Below are positions 8,576 to 17,774 of a stretch of DNA of 64,000 nucleotides, one piece after another. Numbering within the stretch: position 1 is the stretch's first letter; each line of letters opens with the position of its first letter. The notes under the pieces were generated by a model. The model had not been told where the DNA came from, made no database searches, and saw nothing but the letters and a program-made list of their open reading frames with translations. Location of the stretch: contig NZ_JAKRFD010000006.1 in assembly GCF_022348185.1 (NCBI RefSeq), forward strand, positions 124,001 through 188,000, given 5' to 3'. Made by a program: the position numbers and the translations under genes. Origin of the DNA: Epibacterium sp. Ofav1-8. GTDB taxonomy: Bacteria; Pseudomonadota; Alphaproteobacteria; Rhodobacterales; Rhodobacteraceae.

Positions 8576-8836
8576 TCAGGTGTTGTTTGCCGCGCTGTCC
8601 TCCTCTGCTGGGTAACGGTCGGGAAAAAGCTCAGCCGGGGTCTTCTCGACAGCATCGGCAAGGGCCCTCTCGATTTTCGAAGACCTGCGCAGGCCTTGGC
8701 TGACCAGCGTAACTGTCGAACGCAGAACCTCCAGCTCGCGGGCGACTGAGGCGATGGATTTGCCACGTAGACGTAGCTCCATTTTCAGGCGTTCATGAGC
8801 TGGATTCACTGTGTGTGACATTGACGCTGTAACCAT
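8576..8836 (-). CDS. Ner/Nlp-like helix-turn-helix regulator
   Basis: This 86-residue protein has the layout of the Mu Ner / Nlp (SfsB) family of small DNA-binding regulators. The segment RLRGKSIASVARELEVLRST forms the helix-turn-helix, followed by the typical tail AVEKTPAELFPDRYP. It lies upstream of tnsA on the same strand, separated by the hairpin region, and is divergent from the gene at 8989. In Mu, Ner represses the early transposition promoter; I infer an analogous role here. ATG 8836 and ATG 8821 are both possible starts, and neither has a strong ribosome binding site. Confidence 0.75.
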   Translation of the reverse strand: MVTASMSHTVNPAHERLKMELRLRGKSIASVARELEVLRSTVTLVSQGLRRSSKIERALADAVEKTPAELFPDRYPAEEDSAANNT

Positions 8837-8988
8837 GATTGCTGGGACTTCGTGATCCGGAGGGAATCAGCTATCAACGAATCAGTCAAGGATAACTGTT
8901 TAGAATCATGTGGTTAAAATCTGCGGCAAAATTCTCATGATGGATGGCGGTAGAATTTCACCGGAGTTTTTAGTCAGAGGAAGGGTCT

Positions 8989-9600
8989 ATGGCCGAAGCA
9001 AAACACCATCTGGAGGTTTCTGGCGATTTCGTCATCATCTTTGCGGATGGCGACGGTCAAGGCGTCCATCACTCTGAACTCATCGAACTAATGAAGCTTA
9101 GCCGGTCGCTGGCTGAGGTTCGGAAACGTTTCGTCGGCAGTCGGACCAATCTGATCGAGACGTTGGAGCACTTCGGCTATGATTTCGACGCGCTGCTCCA
9201 ATCCCAGTTTCGGGAGGGTTATCGCGACACGACCCTGGCGAAGCTACATCGCGTTGATCCGAAATGGATCGCTCGTAAGCGGGAGGCACTGGGCTTTCCG
9301 AACACGCCTGGACGGTCGCGTGTGGAGTTCTCGTCTGAACAAGTTAGAATAGCATATGACGCCGCCGGCAGCTTCGCCGGTGCCGCAAGGTTGATGGGTA
9401 TCAATCGGCAAACGTTCAGAAAGTTATACGCCCACGCGACCGAGAAAATGGGACTGGGGCAAGATGACACCTTGGACCGGAATCTAGAGAATGACCGTCT
9501 CGCAAAGGCGCGAGCGGCAGCTCGCTGCGTCGGCTCCAAGGTTTATTCTTCTGGGGATGAGCTGAAGAAGTTTTTCGACGACGAGTGGGGTGAGGGTTAA
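8989..9600 (+). CDS. Hypothetical protein with putative DNA-binding helices
   Basis: I do not recognise this 203-residue protein. It starts MAEAKHHLEVSGDFVIIFAD after a good ribosome binding site (aggaagg). Two similar helical stretches, around DTTLAKLHRVDPKWIARKRE and SFAGAARLMGINRQTFRKLY, resemble helix-turn-helix units. The C-terminus is charged and acidic (FFDDEWGEG). It is divergent from the Ner-like gene, so both could be controlled from the 150-base space between them. A regulator of the mobile element is a reasonable guess but is not shown. Confidence 0.65.
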   Translation: MAEAKHHLEVSGDFVIIFADGDGQGVHHSELIELMKLSRSLAEVRKRFVGSRTNLIETLEHFGYDFDALLQSQFREGYRDTTLAKLHRVDPKWIARKREALGFPNTPGRSRVEFSSEQVRIAYDAAGSFAGAARLMGINRQTFRKLYAHATEKMGLGQDDTLDRNLENDRLAKARAAARCVGSKVYSSGDELKKFFDDEWGEG

Positions 9601-9668
9601 TCGCGGCATACAGTCGCCAGTACCGTATTGAGATGGATGAATTAAGGTTGAAAAAATTATCGCAATCC

Positions 9669-10481
9669 TCAGGAAACCCCTTTCAGAAATGCCTCGCCAA
9701 CTTCTTCCGCCTCAATTTCAATCAATCCCTCATCATGTAGAATTTTTGTCGCGACTACGAGGAGGGATTTCTCATCATCAATAAGTTTTCCAATTCCAAG
9801 TGCGCCGTGAACTTCGTCTGCGATGAAGGTCATCTGGCAAATGTAAGACACATGCAGAGCATATAGGTTCCGCGCAAGTTCACGATGGAATAGTGGGACT
9901 ACAGACGGCCCTTTCCTGTCGCCCATCTCCGTGGCGATTATGTCGTGCATGAGCCGGGATTGAGAAACATGCGCCGCACCGCTCAGTTCACCATAGACCT
10001 TGCCCATGTTTTTCAGTCGGCCGATGGTTGCGTGTGGTGTTTTGCCGTCTTTTCGTTTCGAAACCCCGAGTTCCTGTACCGCTGAGATCAACTCATGCTC
10101 TTGTCTCAGAAGGGTCGCAGCCTGCGCGAATAGTCCTTCAATAATCGCGATTTCACAAAGATTCATACCGTGCATGAAGTGCGTTATAAGGTCAATCTGT
10201 TGTGCCGGGGCGCCGGTTACTTCATCAAATTGCCGCCCGCAGCAACGTGAGATGAAGTTTAGAAATGCACTGCAAGCCGACGCATGCGCCTGTGTCAGGA
10301 TGATATCATTCTCTTTGAACGCCTCTCGGTTTTTAGCGCATTGCTCCGCGTGCTTCCCCATAAGAATTGAGACAGGTGCCAACGTCTTCTCACCCCAATT
10401 CTTCATTTGGGAAATAATGTCATCCCCATAGCTGAGTTCTTTTTTTGCTTCCACTACTGAAACTCCATTGTCGGGAAACAC
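9669..10481 (-). CDS. Hypothetical helical protein (HEPN/DUF5677-like features)
   Basis: This 270-residue protein is predicted to be mostly helical and has no signal peptide or membrane segment. The block ATLLRQEHELISAVQEL followed later by YGELSGAAHVS resembles the pattern of DUF5677/HEPN-like proteins, where similar residues precede a histidine-containing helix. The resemblance is weak and I do not claim RNase activity. Codon use is AT-richer than in core genes. It is convergent with the gene at 8989. Confidence 0.6.
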   Translation of the reverse strand: MFPDNGVSVVEAKKELSYGDDIISQMKNWGEKTLAPVSILMGKHAEQCAKNREAFKENDIILTQAHASACSAFLNFISRCCGRQFDEVTGAPAQQIDLITHFMHGMNLCEIAIIEGLFAQAATLLRQEHELISAVQELGVSKRKDGKTPHATIGRLKNMGKVYGELSGAAHVSQSRLMHDIIATEMGDRKGPSVVPLFHRELARNLYALHVSYICQMTFIADEVHGALGIGKLIDDEKSLLVVATKILHDEGLIEIEAEEVGEAFLKGVS

Positions 10482-11338
10482 TGTTCGAGAATAACTTCTT
10501 ATTTATTGGATCGTTATCAACGCGCCTGAGCGCTAAGATGTCACGATTCGATCCTAATGTTGTCTGTGCGTCTCTATCCTGTGCATGTGCATCTAGGAAC
10601 CCTCTCGTTTGGACCGCCTATGCATCGCGGTAGGTTGCTGCTCGGTGTTATTGCACCTAATCAAGCTCGCGAGAAGGCCGGTCGCACCTATCACGGACGC
10701 CATTCTGGATGGTATGACAAACGTCTGTTTGAAGTAGAGGACAGGGTTGCTCTTGCGGCCGTAGCGACAGGCGGCTCTCCGCCCTCTTCAATCTCCGTGG
10801 CCAGCGCAGTGAGCGACAGCGCTCCGCCCGCTTCTACTAGACGTCTCGCTGTCGCGGCATGGATCGTGCTGGTGTCCGGCAATCGGCTTACTTGCGTCCG
10901 TAAGGGGATGGCCCTGTGGAACGGTACCAGCCGCTGTAACAGTGTCCCTGCCAAGTTTTTGGAACGCAGCAGATGGCGGGTCACCAGTCTTTGGGGGGCA
11001 GAGCAGACGGCAACCCTTCGTGGGTGTTCAAGCGGAAGTAATAGAGAAACGCGTCTGGAGGGCCTTCATGCCCGAGGAGGCCAGCGCATTCGGCGTCCAA
11101 GCTTTCAAGTGTAGCGGTATCTCCACTATCAGATACCGCATCAATGCGCTGAGCCAGGTAACCAATTTGCATATCTGAATCCACAGGTTTCTTTGCTTTT
11201 CGCCTTGCTCCTTCACGCTGCGCTCGGTCGGAATAAATCCGTTTGTGATCGCAACATTTACGTTCTTGTCGGCATTCAAAATGCCCATTCAGGCGAAGCT
11301 TGCTCACGCGGGAAATCTTGCCGTGTGCTGAGAATTTT
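10482..11338. other. Region with only broken coding remnants
   Basis: No intact gene is supported in these 857 bases. Minus-strand fragments with plausible protein character occur (see 10981-11288), and a separate 97-codon minus frame at 10691-10984 has no recognisable content. A long plus-strand frame at 10557-11114 has an unlikely residue composition and I regard it as a shadow. Confidence 0.5.
10981..11288 (-). pseudogene. Remnant of an unidentified protein gene
   Basis: Two overlapping minus-strand frames can be joined by one shift near the run KEQGEKQR. The first gives MGILNADKNVNVAITNGF at the start. The second gives the segment ESLDAECAGLLGHEGPPDAF, then FLYYFRLNTHEGL, and stops at 10981. 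The second part resembles the N-terminus of tetratricopeptide/HEPN-type proteins, but only weakly. I read it as a broken and truncated gene. Confidence 0.3.
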
Positions 11339-12337
11339 CTAAGAACCGATGAAGCGAAAATCAGCCTCCGTGGTTCGTTTCAAAAAGAGTTCAGTGTTGG
11401 CGAGCAGCTTGGCCATAGCTGGAGAGTACGTCGCTCCACTGACGGATGGCTGAACGATAACTACACAAAAACTCAGCTTCGCCTTTCGCGACTTGTCGAC
11501 AAAGTAAGACAGCTTCTTGAGGTCACCCTTTAGTAGTCGTGAGGCCCCTTGCTTAGCCCATTTTTCATGCCGCTTTCTAAGTGATGTTGCCAGCTTCGGT
11601 AAACCTTCGTGCTTCACGACGATGGACTTTTGGGCCTGCCCGCAAACCTCATATAGGTTGGCGATCAGCCCCGACACCTTTCCCTCGCTAGCATATTTGC
11701 AGTGTATCAACGTTAGACGGATCTCGTCTTCGCTTACATCCTTGAGGCCAACAAGATCTGCAGCCTCACCAGCGCCGTCGTCGTTGAAAACCATGTCGTG
11801 CTCGGCTTCTAAAAGCTCAAAGCTACGATACTGCACCGTATCCCGCTTGTTGCTTTTCCCCATTGACTCCTGACCTAAGTCAACGCCGTTCCAATCGACG
11901 ACCTCAAGGCGCTCATATGGAAAATCATCAGCTTTTAGGTCGAAAGGGATGTGGAACTTATTGTAAGAATAAGTGCCGTCGGCGTAGCGGATCAAAAGCG
12001 AGTCAACCACCATCTGCTCTTGAAAGTCTCTAAGACGTTCTTTGCTGATTTGAAATTTGATATCCTCTCCTGCAACAGGCTCATGAAAATAGCCGTTAGT
12101 TACTTTCGCATCAATTTTGAAACGAAACTGTGCAGCGTGGTTTTCGCTATAAATAGAGTAGAGGATTGCCCCATCGGTCTCTACGCCATCGATGCGCAGA
12201 TCGGCCATATACAATGGAACAGCTACATCACCGAAATAGATGGAAAGATAGTTTGAAAATGAGCTCTGCAGGTATTCTCCCCATTGGATGGAGATGGGGT
12301 GTTCATCATAGGGAGCTTTGAGTGTTTGCGGCCTCAA
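11339..12337 (-). CDS. C-terminal part of the SF2 helicase, split off by an in-frame TGA
   Basis: This frame of 332 codons (TTG at 12337) continues the reading frame of the helicase at 12404-14623. Between the helicase TGA (12404-12406) and 12337 there are 22 open codons with protein-like content (TLQKLEDTREDSSNITIGF). The segment has no catalytic motif that I recognise. LTLIHCKYASEGKVSGLIAN and HEKWAKQGASRLLKGDLKKL look like an alpha/beta domain, possibly nuclease-like, but I cannot identify it. I infer one original gene of about 1094 codons. Confidence 0.65.
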   Translation of the reverse strand: MRPQTLKAPYDEHPISIQWGEYLQSSFSNYLSIYFGDVAVPLYMADLRIDGVETDGAILYSIYSENHAAQFRFKIDAKVTNGYFHEPVAGEDIKFQISKERLRDFQEQMVVDSLLIRYADGTYSYNKFHIPFDLKADDFPYERLEVVDWNGVDLGQESMGKSNKRDTVQYRSFELLEAEHDMVFNDDGAGEAADLVGLKDVSEDEIRLTLIHCKYASEGKVSGLIANLYEVCGQAQKSIVVKHEGLPKLATSLRKRHEKWAKQGASRLLKGDLKKLSYFVDKSRKAKLSFCVVIVQPSVSGATYSPAMAKLLANTELFLKRTTEADFRFIGS

Positions 12338-12403
12338 GAAGCCAATAGTGATATTACTCGAGTCCTCACGTGTGTCTTCGAGCTTTTGGAGTGTTCGCGA
12401 ACA

Positions 12404-14623
12404 TCATTTCATCCAATCATCAATTGATCCGCTGCTCTGCTGCCAGATTTTTCCCTTCTTCTGCGCGGCTCCCCACAGAACCTTTTCACCGTCTTCGTAA
12501 CCCATGAAAGCAATGTTGTTTAGTGCAGACTCCGCCTTCTCGATACTAGCCAGCCCTTCTGTCACATTAGGGCCAAAGTAAGACGTAAAGCTGATAGCAC
12601 CCAAACGAGAGGAGTCGAGATTCTTTGCAAGTGGAAGTTGAGCGTTGCTAAGAATCCGGAAAATTGGATCTCCGGTGAGAAGTTCCGTTTCGTCTCCACA
12701 AACCGCTTTCGCAATTGAGCCAACACGCATCGCGTCATAAGAACTCGAGTTCATAAAGAGCGTTTTGTTCTCTTCATCCCAGAATGCGACCAGGAGCTCA
12801 TAGGAACTCTCTTTCAAGTTTTCATAACGCCCCCATTTTACTCGACTTTCCAAATATCCAACAACAATGAGGACATTGTCTTTCTCGCTTAGCGCGTGCC
12901 AGTACGTTCCGGAACCTTTCAGCACTTCGGCATATGTCAGCGGGTTCCAATCCACGCACTTTGTTCTATAGACTTGCGTTGAGAGATTGGGGGTGAGATT
13001 CCACAATGAGAGCTTTTCATGAAGCATGCCGCTCTTCTTGAGCCTTTCTATTACATCTTGGAGCTGCAATTCTCCCTGAATTTTGTTCTCGCTCAGACGG
13101 CTAATCACACGATCCCAATCAGCTCCTTCAGCGTAGAGGTCACTGAGGCTTCTCTCCGCGTTTGTGTCGGCGATGTTCACTACCACCGCCGCATCACCTA
13201 CGTTGTCGGCCTTTCGTGTAAAACGCCCAACAAACTGAAGTGTCACAGCCAAGCTCTTGTGATTTTCATGAGTTGCCGCAACTTTCAGGTTGGGAAGATC
13301 AAAACCTTCGCCCAACATGTTTACGCACACAACTATCCTGGATGTACCTGCCTCGAGGCTCATGAGGGAATCGAGTGCATTTCGATTGATAGAAGCACGA
13401 CCAGTACCAGTATATACGGCTACAGGATGAAACTCGGGAGCAAGTTTCTGGTATATCTGAAGCACCTCTTCAGCTCGCTCCCAGCCCGTTACTCGGGCCA
13501 TCATGAAATGCTCATGACCCCGTGAAATGTCCGAGCGAAAAATTTCTAAGGCCCGTTCAGCTATGGCGTAGTCGCGGGTTTCAGTTTCTCCGAACTCCTC
13601 CACTGTTTCAAGTCGGATCGGCTTGTAGTACCCATCCTTCTGGGCATCGCTAAGCCGATAATTAAAGATAATCCGGCCACCAATATGCTTGCGATCTTGT
13701 CGGAACGGAGTTGCAGTAAACTGAACAATCTTCCGCCTTGCGAACTTGTCTTTTACTCTCTGCCAACTTGACGCTGAGACGTGATGGGCCTCATCAACAT
13801 ACAGGTCGCTACAGTTCTGACACAGCTTCTCAAAAACAGCGTCACTGCAGGACGCGAGTGTGTTTGGGAGAGTGACTATGACGTTGGTATTTTGAATAAT
13901 TTCATCGAGAGTATCTAGGCTTTTGATACCTTCTTTAAGTTTAAGGACGCTTGGATTGAATGCCTCAGGAGCGACAGATCCAATCTCTCTAAGGATTCCG
14001 AGATTTTCAAATTTCTTGGATATCTGGTCCCTCAGCGCATCGGAAGGCACAAGTACGAGAAGTTTAGGAATTCTCCGATACACCAGAGAGGCCAGCATTG
14101 TCTCGGTTTTTCCCTTGCCAGTCGGCAGAACAACCGTTGCGGCCTCAAATTCCGCTCCTACTGCGAAGTGTGCGGAGATTGCATGAAGAGATCCAATCTG
14201 TGGGCGGCGAAGGCCGGCAACATTCAGTTCTGGTGCAAATTCATTGAAACTGAAACCCGCTACCCACGAAGCGCAAATATTATCTGGAGTAAATATATCT
14301 TGCTCTAGTACTCCGGTGTTTTCTAGCTGTAGATCATCGAGTACTTGCAACTTGTGCCAGTCTTCGATGCCACCTGTTGCAAGAACCAACTCTTCTTGCT
14401 CAATTCTTCTCACCCCTTTCGGGCGAAGCAGCATCGTGTCGAAAGGTGGCTTGCAATTGGTAACAATCCGTTTGTAGCTGCTTTGCGGGATATCATAAAT
14501 TTCTGCCTTGGTCTGAAAACTCTCAAAGAGCGTATGGCGAAGGGTCGAAGCACCGTACTTCTTGGTCTTCATAGGGAGCGCGGGCACACGGATCGTACCG
14601 CGCCATAGTGGAAACAAATTCAT
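12404..14623 (-). CDS. DEAD/DEAH-box (SF2) helicase, N-terminal part
   Basis: This 739-residue protein carries the superfamily 2 motifs in order: motif I VVLPTGKGKTETM, motif II LYVDEAHHVS, motif III FTATPFRQD, and motif VI QFVGRFTRKA. The ATG at 14623 begins MNLFPLWRGTIRVPALP. The frame ends at a TGA after DDWMK, but the same frame continues into a 332-codon segment, so the protein is probably truncated (a Trp codon TGG changed to TGA is the simplest explanation). Large helicases of this kind are common in phage-defence islands, but no known system is completed by the neighbours. Confidence 0.85.
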   Translation of the reverse strand: MNLFPLWRGTIRVPALPMKTKKYGASTLRHTLFESFQTKAEIYDIPQSSYKRIVTNCKPPFDTMLLRPKGVRRIEQEELVLATGGIEDWHKLQVLDDLQLENTGVLEQDIFTPDNICASWVAGFSFNEFAPELNVAGLRRPQIGSLHAISAHFAVGAEFEAATVVLPTGKGKTETMLASLVYRRIPKLLVLVPSDALRDQISKKFENLGILREIGSVAPEAFNPSVLKLKEGIKSLDTLDEIIQNTNVIVTLPNTLASCSDAVFEKLCQNCSDLYVDEAHHVSASSWQRVKDKFARRKIVQFTATPFRQDRKHIGGRIIFNYRLSDAQKDGYYKPIRLETVEEFGETETRDYAIAERALEIFRSDISRGHEHFMMARVTGWERAEEVLQIYQKLAPEFHPVAVYTGTGRASINRNALDSLMSLEAGTSRIVVCVNMLGEGFDLPNLKVAATHENHKSLAVTLQFVGRFTRKADNVGDAAVVVNIADTNAERSLSDLYAEGADWDRVISRLSENKIQGELQLQDVIERLKKSGMLHEKLSLWNLTPNLSTQVYRTKCVDWNPLTYAEVLKGSGTYWHALSEKDNVLIVVGYLESRVKWGRYENLKESSYELLVAFWDEENKTLFMNSSSYDAMRVGSIAKAVCGDETELLTGDPIFRILSNAQLPLAKNLDSSRLGAISFTSYFGPNVTEGLASIEKAESALNNIAFMGYEDGEKVLWGAAQKKGKIWQQSSGSIDDWMK

Positions 14624-15056
14624 TCACCTTACCTTGCCCAAAGCTATGCATGCTTAAGCATAACCAGTCTGAGGTATACTTCGCCTCTCAATTTCAATCC
14701 CGGAACGTCTTCAGCTACCTCAGTCCGGAATCTTCCAAATCCAACTTCCGCTTCCATTAAGTGAGCGTTTTGTGCTGGCCTGCAGCTAATGTCTGCTTTC
14801 CACCCCTTGTGTCGGCGCTTGGCATCTTGGATGGACGTCGCAGCGGGGCCCCAAAGGACTTAGCCGAGCCTCGCCGCGAATGGGTCGTGGCATCGCGAGT
14901 CTGAAGATCACTTCCAAAGAGGTAGGCTTACCTCGTGGCGACGAACATGCGCGAGCTTCCTCGACGCTCAAGCGACTCTTTACACTTCGTGTGTTTTTAA
15001 AGAGTTGTTCAGGGCCAAGCTTTGCTAGGCAGAGACTTGCGAGAGGCAACCGAACC
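14624..15056. other. Region without a recognisable gene
   Basis: These 433 bases separate the helicase (minus strand) from the recombinase (plus strand) and should hold both promoters. I see no convincing coding frame, RNA gene or repeat. An imperfect symmetry, tatgcatgcttaagcata, lies near 14645. Confidence 0.45.
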
Positions 15057-15733
15057 ATGCCCAATCGGCGAAGTGTTAAGAGTGTGGATGACCGGCCGAC
15101 TGACGCCCACGCGCGGAGCCGGGACTACCTTGGTCAACCGAATATCGACCGGCTTCTCGCTGCCGGCAAAAAAAAGGCCGCCACGGGGTTCGCGACCACC
15201 TTTTGATCCTGATGATGTTTCGGCATGGACTGCGCGCCTCCGAAGTGATCGCGCTTCGTCGGCAAGACGTGGATCTCGCGCAGTCGCGGATCTGGGTCGC
15301 ACGACTGAAGAACGGGCTCAGCGTTGAGCAGCCGGTCGCCGGCGAAGAGCTGCGGGCTATCAAGCGCTGGCTCGCGCGCCGGGATGATGCACTGCCCTGG
15401 CTCTTCGTCTCCGAGCGCAAGCTGCCGCTCACGCGGCAGGCTGTAAACTACATCGTCGGAGCTGCCGGCACTCGTGCCGGACTCGAGCGCGTCTACCCAC
15501 ATATGCTTCGCCATTCCTGCGGTTTCGCTCTGGCCAACAAGGGCCGCGATTTGCGAGTCATCCAGGACTACCTCGGCCACCGAGATCCCCGTCACACAGC
15601 GCACTATACGCGGACGGCGGCGCACCGGTTCGATGATCTGTGGTATCGGCAGCTGCAGTGGCTGCGAAGTGGAGAAAGGGCAGATTCTGGACCTTCACTG
15701 CGCCCTCAGAGAATGGCAGCTGTGCGCGAATAG
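15057..15733 (+). pseudogene. Small tyrosine recombinase, frame changed at an A8 tract
   Basis: From ATG 15057 the frame reads MPNRRSVKSVDDRPTDAHAR and ends soon after an A8 run at 15168-15175. A -1 shift at that run joins it to the catalytic domain: GRHGVRDH, FRHGLRASEV (first Arg), PHMLRHSCG (H-x-x-R), DYLGHRD (His) and TAHYTRT (catalytic Tyr). The joined protein would be about 225 residues, the size of FimB-like or integron-like mini-recombinases. The run is in the exact phase of the classical A AAA AAG slippery heptamer, so expression by -1 frameshifting is possible. An indel is equally likely. Confidence 0.75.
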
Positions 15734-16131
15734 CGTCAATTACAAGCTCGGGCTCCTTTGGCGCTTCGGGTGGTGCTAGGCGGCCTCGAACCGACATTTG
15801 CGTTACGCGACTATGGACTGAAAGCAACTAGCTTGCGGACGAATGCTTGGCGTCAGACAAGGCGAGCCTAGCGTTGCGGTAAACCGGTTCGGAAAATGGA
15901 GACCAACCTAGGAACCGTGAGCGCGGTGAGTGCTAGCCTCGACGGGAAGCCAGCGCCTACGTGTCTTGAACCTGCGAACACGCATCCACGATACATCGGT
16001 TTTGAGACTGGGCCACTGCGAAACATTAGGATAGTGTGAGCCAAATTCGGTTGTGACAGCGCAATGAGTTTTCTAAGTAAAAGAAAGCTATTCTCAAATA
16101 CCCAAAATAAACCTGCAGCAGGCTGAATCCC
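15734..16131. other. Region without a recognisable gene
   Basis: About 400 bases between the recombinase and the next plus-strand gene. Only short, unconvincing frames are present. If the recombinase acts in cis, its recombination site may lie here, but I see no clear inverted core site. Confidence 0.45.
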
Positions 16132-16749
16132 TTGTTCTTGACCTTCCTCACCAATCTGTTTCCTCATGTATCTTCATTGCTTCTGGGTGTTGGCTCTTCA
16201 TTCTTCGCATGGTGGCTCTTGCAACACTATCTAACGCCTCATGCATCTTTCTCTCAAGAGCTTGCCAAATACAAAGTTCCCGGAGGTGGGACAATTTACC
16301 TCAGCGCCTTCAAAAACACAGGTAGGCGTCGAATGGTCGATATTGAAGTGATCGCGAGGATTGGCGTTAGGGAATACAATGGCGCAGCAGGCTGGGCATA
16401 TTTCTCTGTCCGAACAAATGCCGCCCGGCTACCCGAGTTGGAAAAAGATAGACGCGGTGTCGTCAGAATATTCGACGACCGAGAGGAGCTTTCCTTTTTG
16501 GATGCACCATCAAAGGGGTTGCGTGATGAAGTTGAGCGATGTGGTGATTTGGAGGAAATTCTGTGCCTCGGCATCGATGCCACCATTGAGATTCACGTTT
16601 TTTGCACAGACTCATTCAGTGGAACTAGGCGCCATATGAAATCGCAAGAGTACAACAGGCTCAGTATAAGAAACGGGCGCTTTCGAGGTCTAAATGTTGT
16701 CAATGCCAATGACGCTGGTGGACGTGTGCATTCTCGCAGTGCGCTATAA
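16132..16749 (+). CDS. Hypothetical membrane-anchored protein
   Basis: This 205-residue protein has one hydrophobic N-terminal segment (VSSLLLGVGSSFFAWWLL) that could be a membrane anchor, followed by a soluble domain of about 170 residues. I recognise no family. The start is uncertain: TTG 16132 and TTG 16138 are both possible and no strong ribosome binding site is visible. It is convergent with the exonuclease gene and lies at the downstream end of the reverse transcriptase operon. It could be an effector of that system, but this is speculation from position only. Confidence 0.6.
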   Translation: MFLTFLTNLFPHVSSLLLGVGSSFFAWWLLQHYLTPHASFSQELAKYKVPGGGTIYLSAFKNTGRRRMVDIEVIARIGVREYNGAAGWAYFSVRTNAARLPELEKDRRGVVRIFDDREELSFLDAPSKGLRDEVERCGDLEEILCLGIDATIEIHVFCTDSFSGTRRHMKSQEYNRLSIRNGRFRGLNVVNANDAGGRVHSRSAL

Positions 16750-16791
16750 GATCGCATACGGAATCGGCCAGCGATCTATTTTGGATCGACG

Positions 16792-17685
16792 CTACGAGAC
16801 TCGAAATCTGTCCCTGGGACTCACTTTTTGAACTCGTGGGGCCCCCCGGCCCATATAAATCATATTTTCTAGCCACTCGAGAAGATGGTTAAGCTCTGTT
16901 TCCGGCACTTCCATCGCCCAAAACCGTTCCTTGGTGTTCCATGCGAAGCCATGCGATTTCAACGCGTCTTTTTTCTCAAAAGGAGCACCAACCGCCTCAA
17001 CACGGACGCTCGCCTCAAGTACGCGAGTAAGCAGGACGTTCAGGATGCTACCAGACGCCCCCGCATCCTGTCGCAGCAGCGCCACAACCGCCGCAACGTC
17101 GTTGGCAGCTCTATGCCCGCCAAAAAACATTCCGGATTGCATCAGTAGGTAGCCAAGATTGCGGCCATCGAATCCCAAATTCAGCCAATCAATCTGAGTA
17201 AGTGAGCAGGCCCAAATCTTTGAGTCTAGCTGCGAAAATCTCCGGTCTACGAACGGCCTATCAAATTGTGCGTTGTGGGCTATGATCACGTCCGCAGTTT
17301 CAAGAGCTGCGGTGATCTCATCATCCGCAAAGCTCCTGCCAGAAACCTGTGACCTGTCGATTCCAGTAATTTTGACTATCGCCGGTGGGATTTCGGAACT
17401 TGGTTCCTCCAGCCACGACTTCGGTCTTTCAACCTCAATGATCTTGCGCTCAGCATTAAATATAACGCGCTGAACTGCTATTTCAATTAACTCTGACGCT
17501 TCAAAGTCCAACCCAGTCGTTTCAGTGTCGACAATTGCTGCGATTCTTTCATCATCAGCAACCGGCCGCAATTCCTCAACCCCTTCCTCAACGTTAAGCC
17601 GTCTCAGAACTCGAAACTGATCGCTGGCATTTAGGCGCTCAATACATCTTTCAGCATCGTTCGCACTTATCTCACCCGAAGCCAT
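16792..17685 (-). CDS. DEDDh 3'-5' exonuclease (DnaQ-like)
   Basis: This 297-residue protein has the DnaQ fold motifs: Exo I IVDTETTGLD (D53, E55), Exo II AHNAQFDRPF (D142), and Exo III GHRAANDVAA (H191, D196), the DEDDh arrangement. A C-terminal segment (KKDALKSHGFAWNTKERFW) resembles a short extension seen in some stand-alone DnaQ-like exonucleases. ATG 17685 has a strong ribosome binding site (GGAGGTGAG). It begins 89 bases after the nitrilase stop on the same strand, so it is probably the fourth gene of the primase-RT-nitrilase operon and could trim DNA made or targeted by that system. Confidence 0.85.
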   Translation of the reverse strand: MASGEISANDAERCIERLNASDQFRVLRRLNVEEGVEELRPVADDERIAAIVDTETTGLDFEASELIEIAVQRVIFNAERKIIEVERPKSWLEEPSSEIPPAIVKITGIDRSQVSGRSFADDEITAALETADVIIAHNAQFDRPFVDRRFSQLDSKIWACSLTQIDWLNLGFDGRNLGYLLMQSGMFFGGHRAANDVAAVVALLRQDAGASGSILNVLLTRVLEASVRVEAVGAPFEKKDALKSHGFAWNTKERFWAMEVPETELNHLLEWLENMIYMGRGAPRVQKVSPRDRFRVS

Positions 17686-17774
17686 AGAAGCTCACCTCCA
17701 TACATTCTTCAAAAGCGGAGCAAGGGAGTGCGACGTGAAATAAGGGCGCAGTGGTATGTGGAGATGTCAAAGCG

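Noticed and set aside
10557-11114. A 185-codon plus-strand frame in the island
   Set aside because: The composition is not protein-like and no start signal is visible. The minus strand shows more plausible, but broken, coding remnants.
11339-14623. Use of stop-codon recoding in the island to explain the TAG in tniQ and the TGA in the helicase
   Set aside because: The two interruptions use different stop codons, no suppressor tRNA gene is present, and neighbouring genes end normally with both codons. Simple mutation is more likely.
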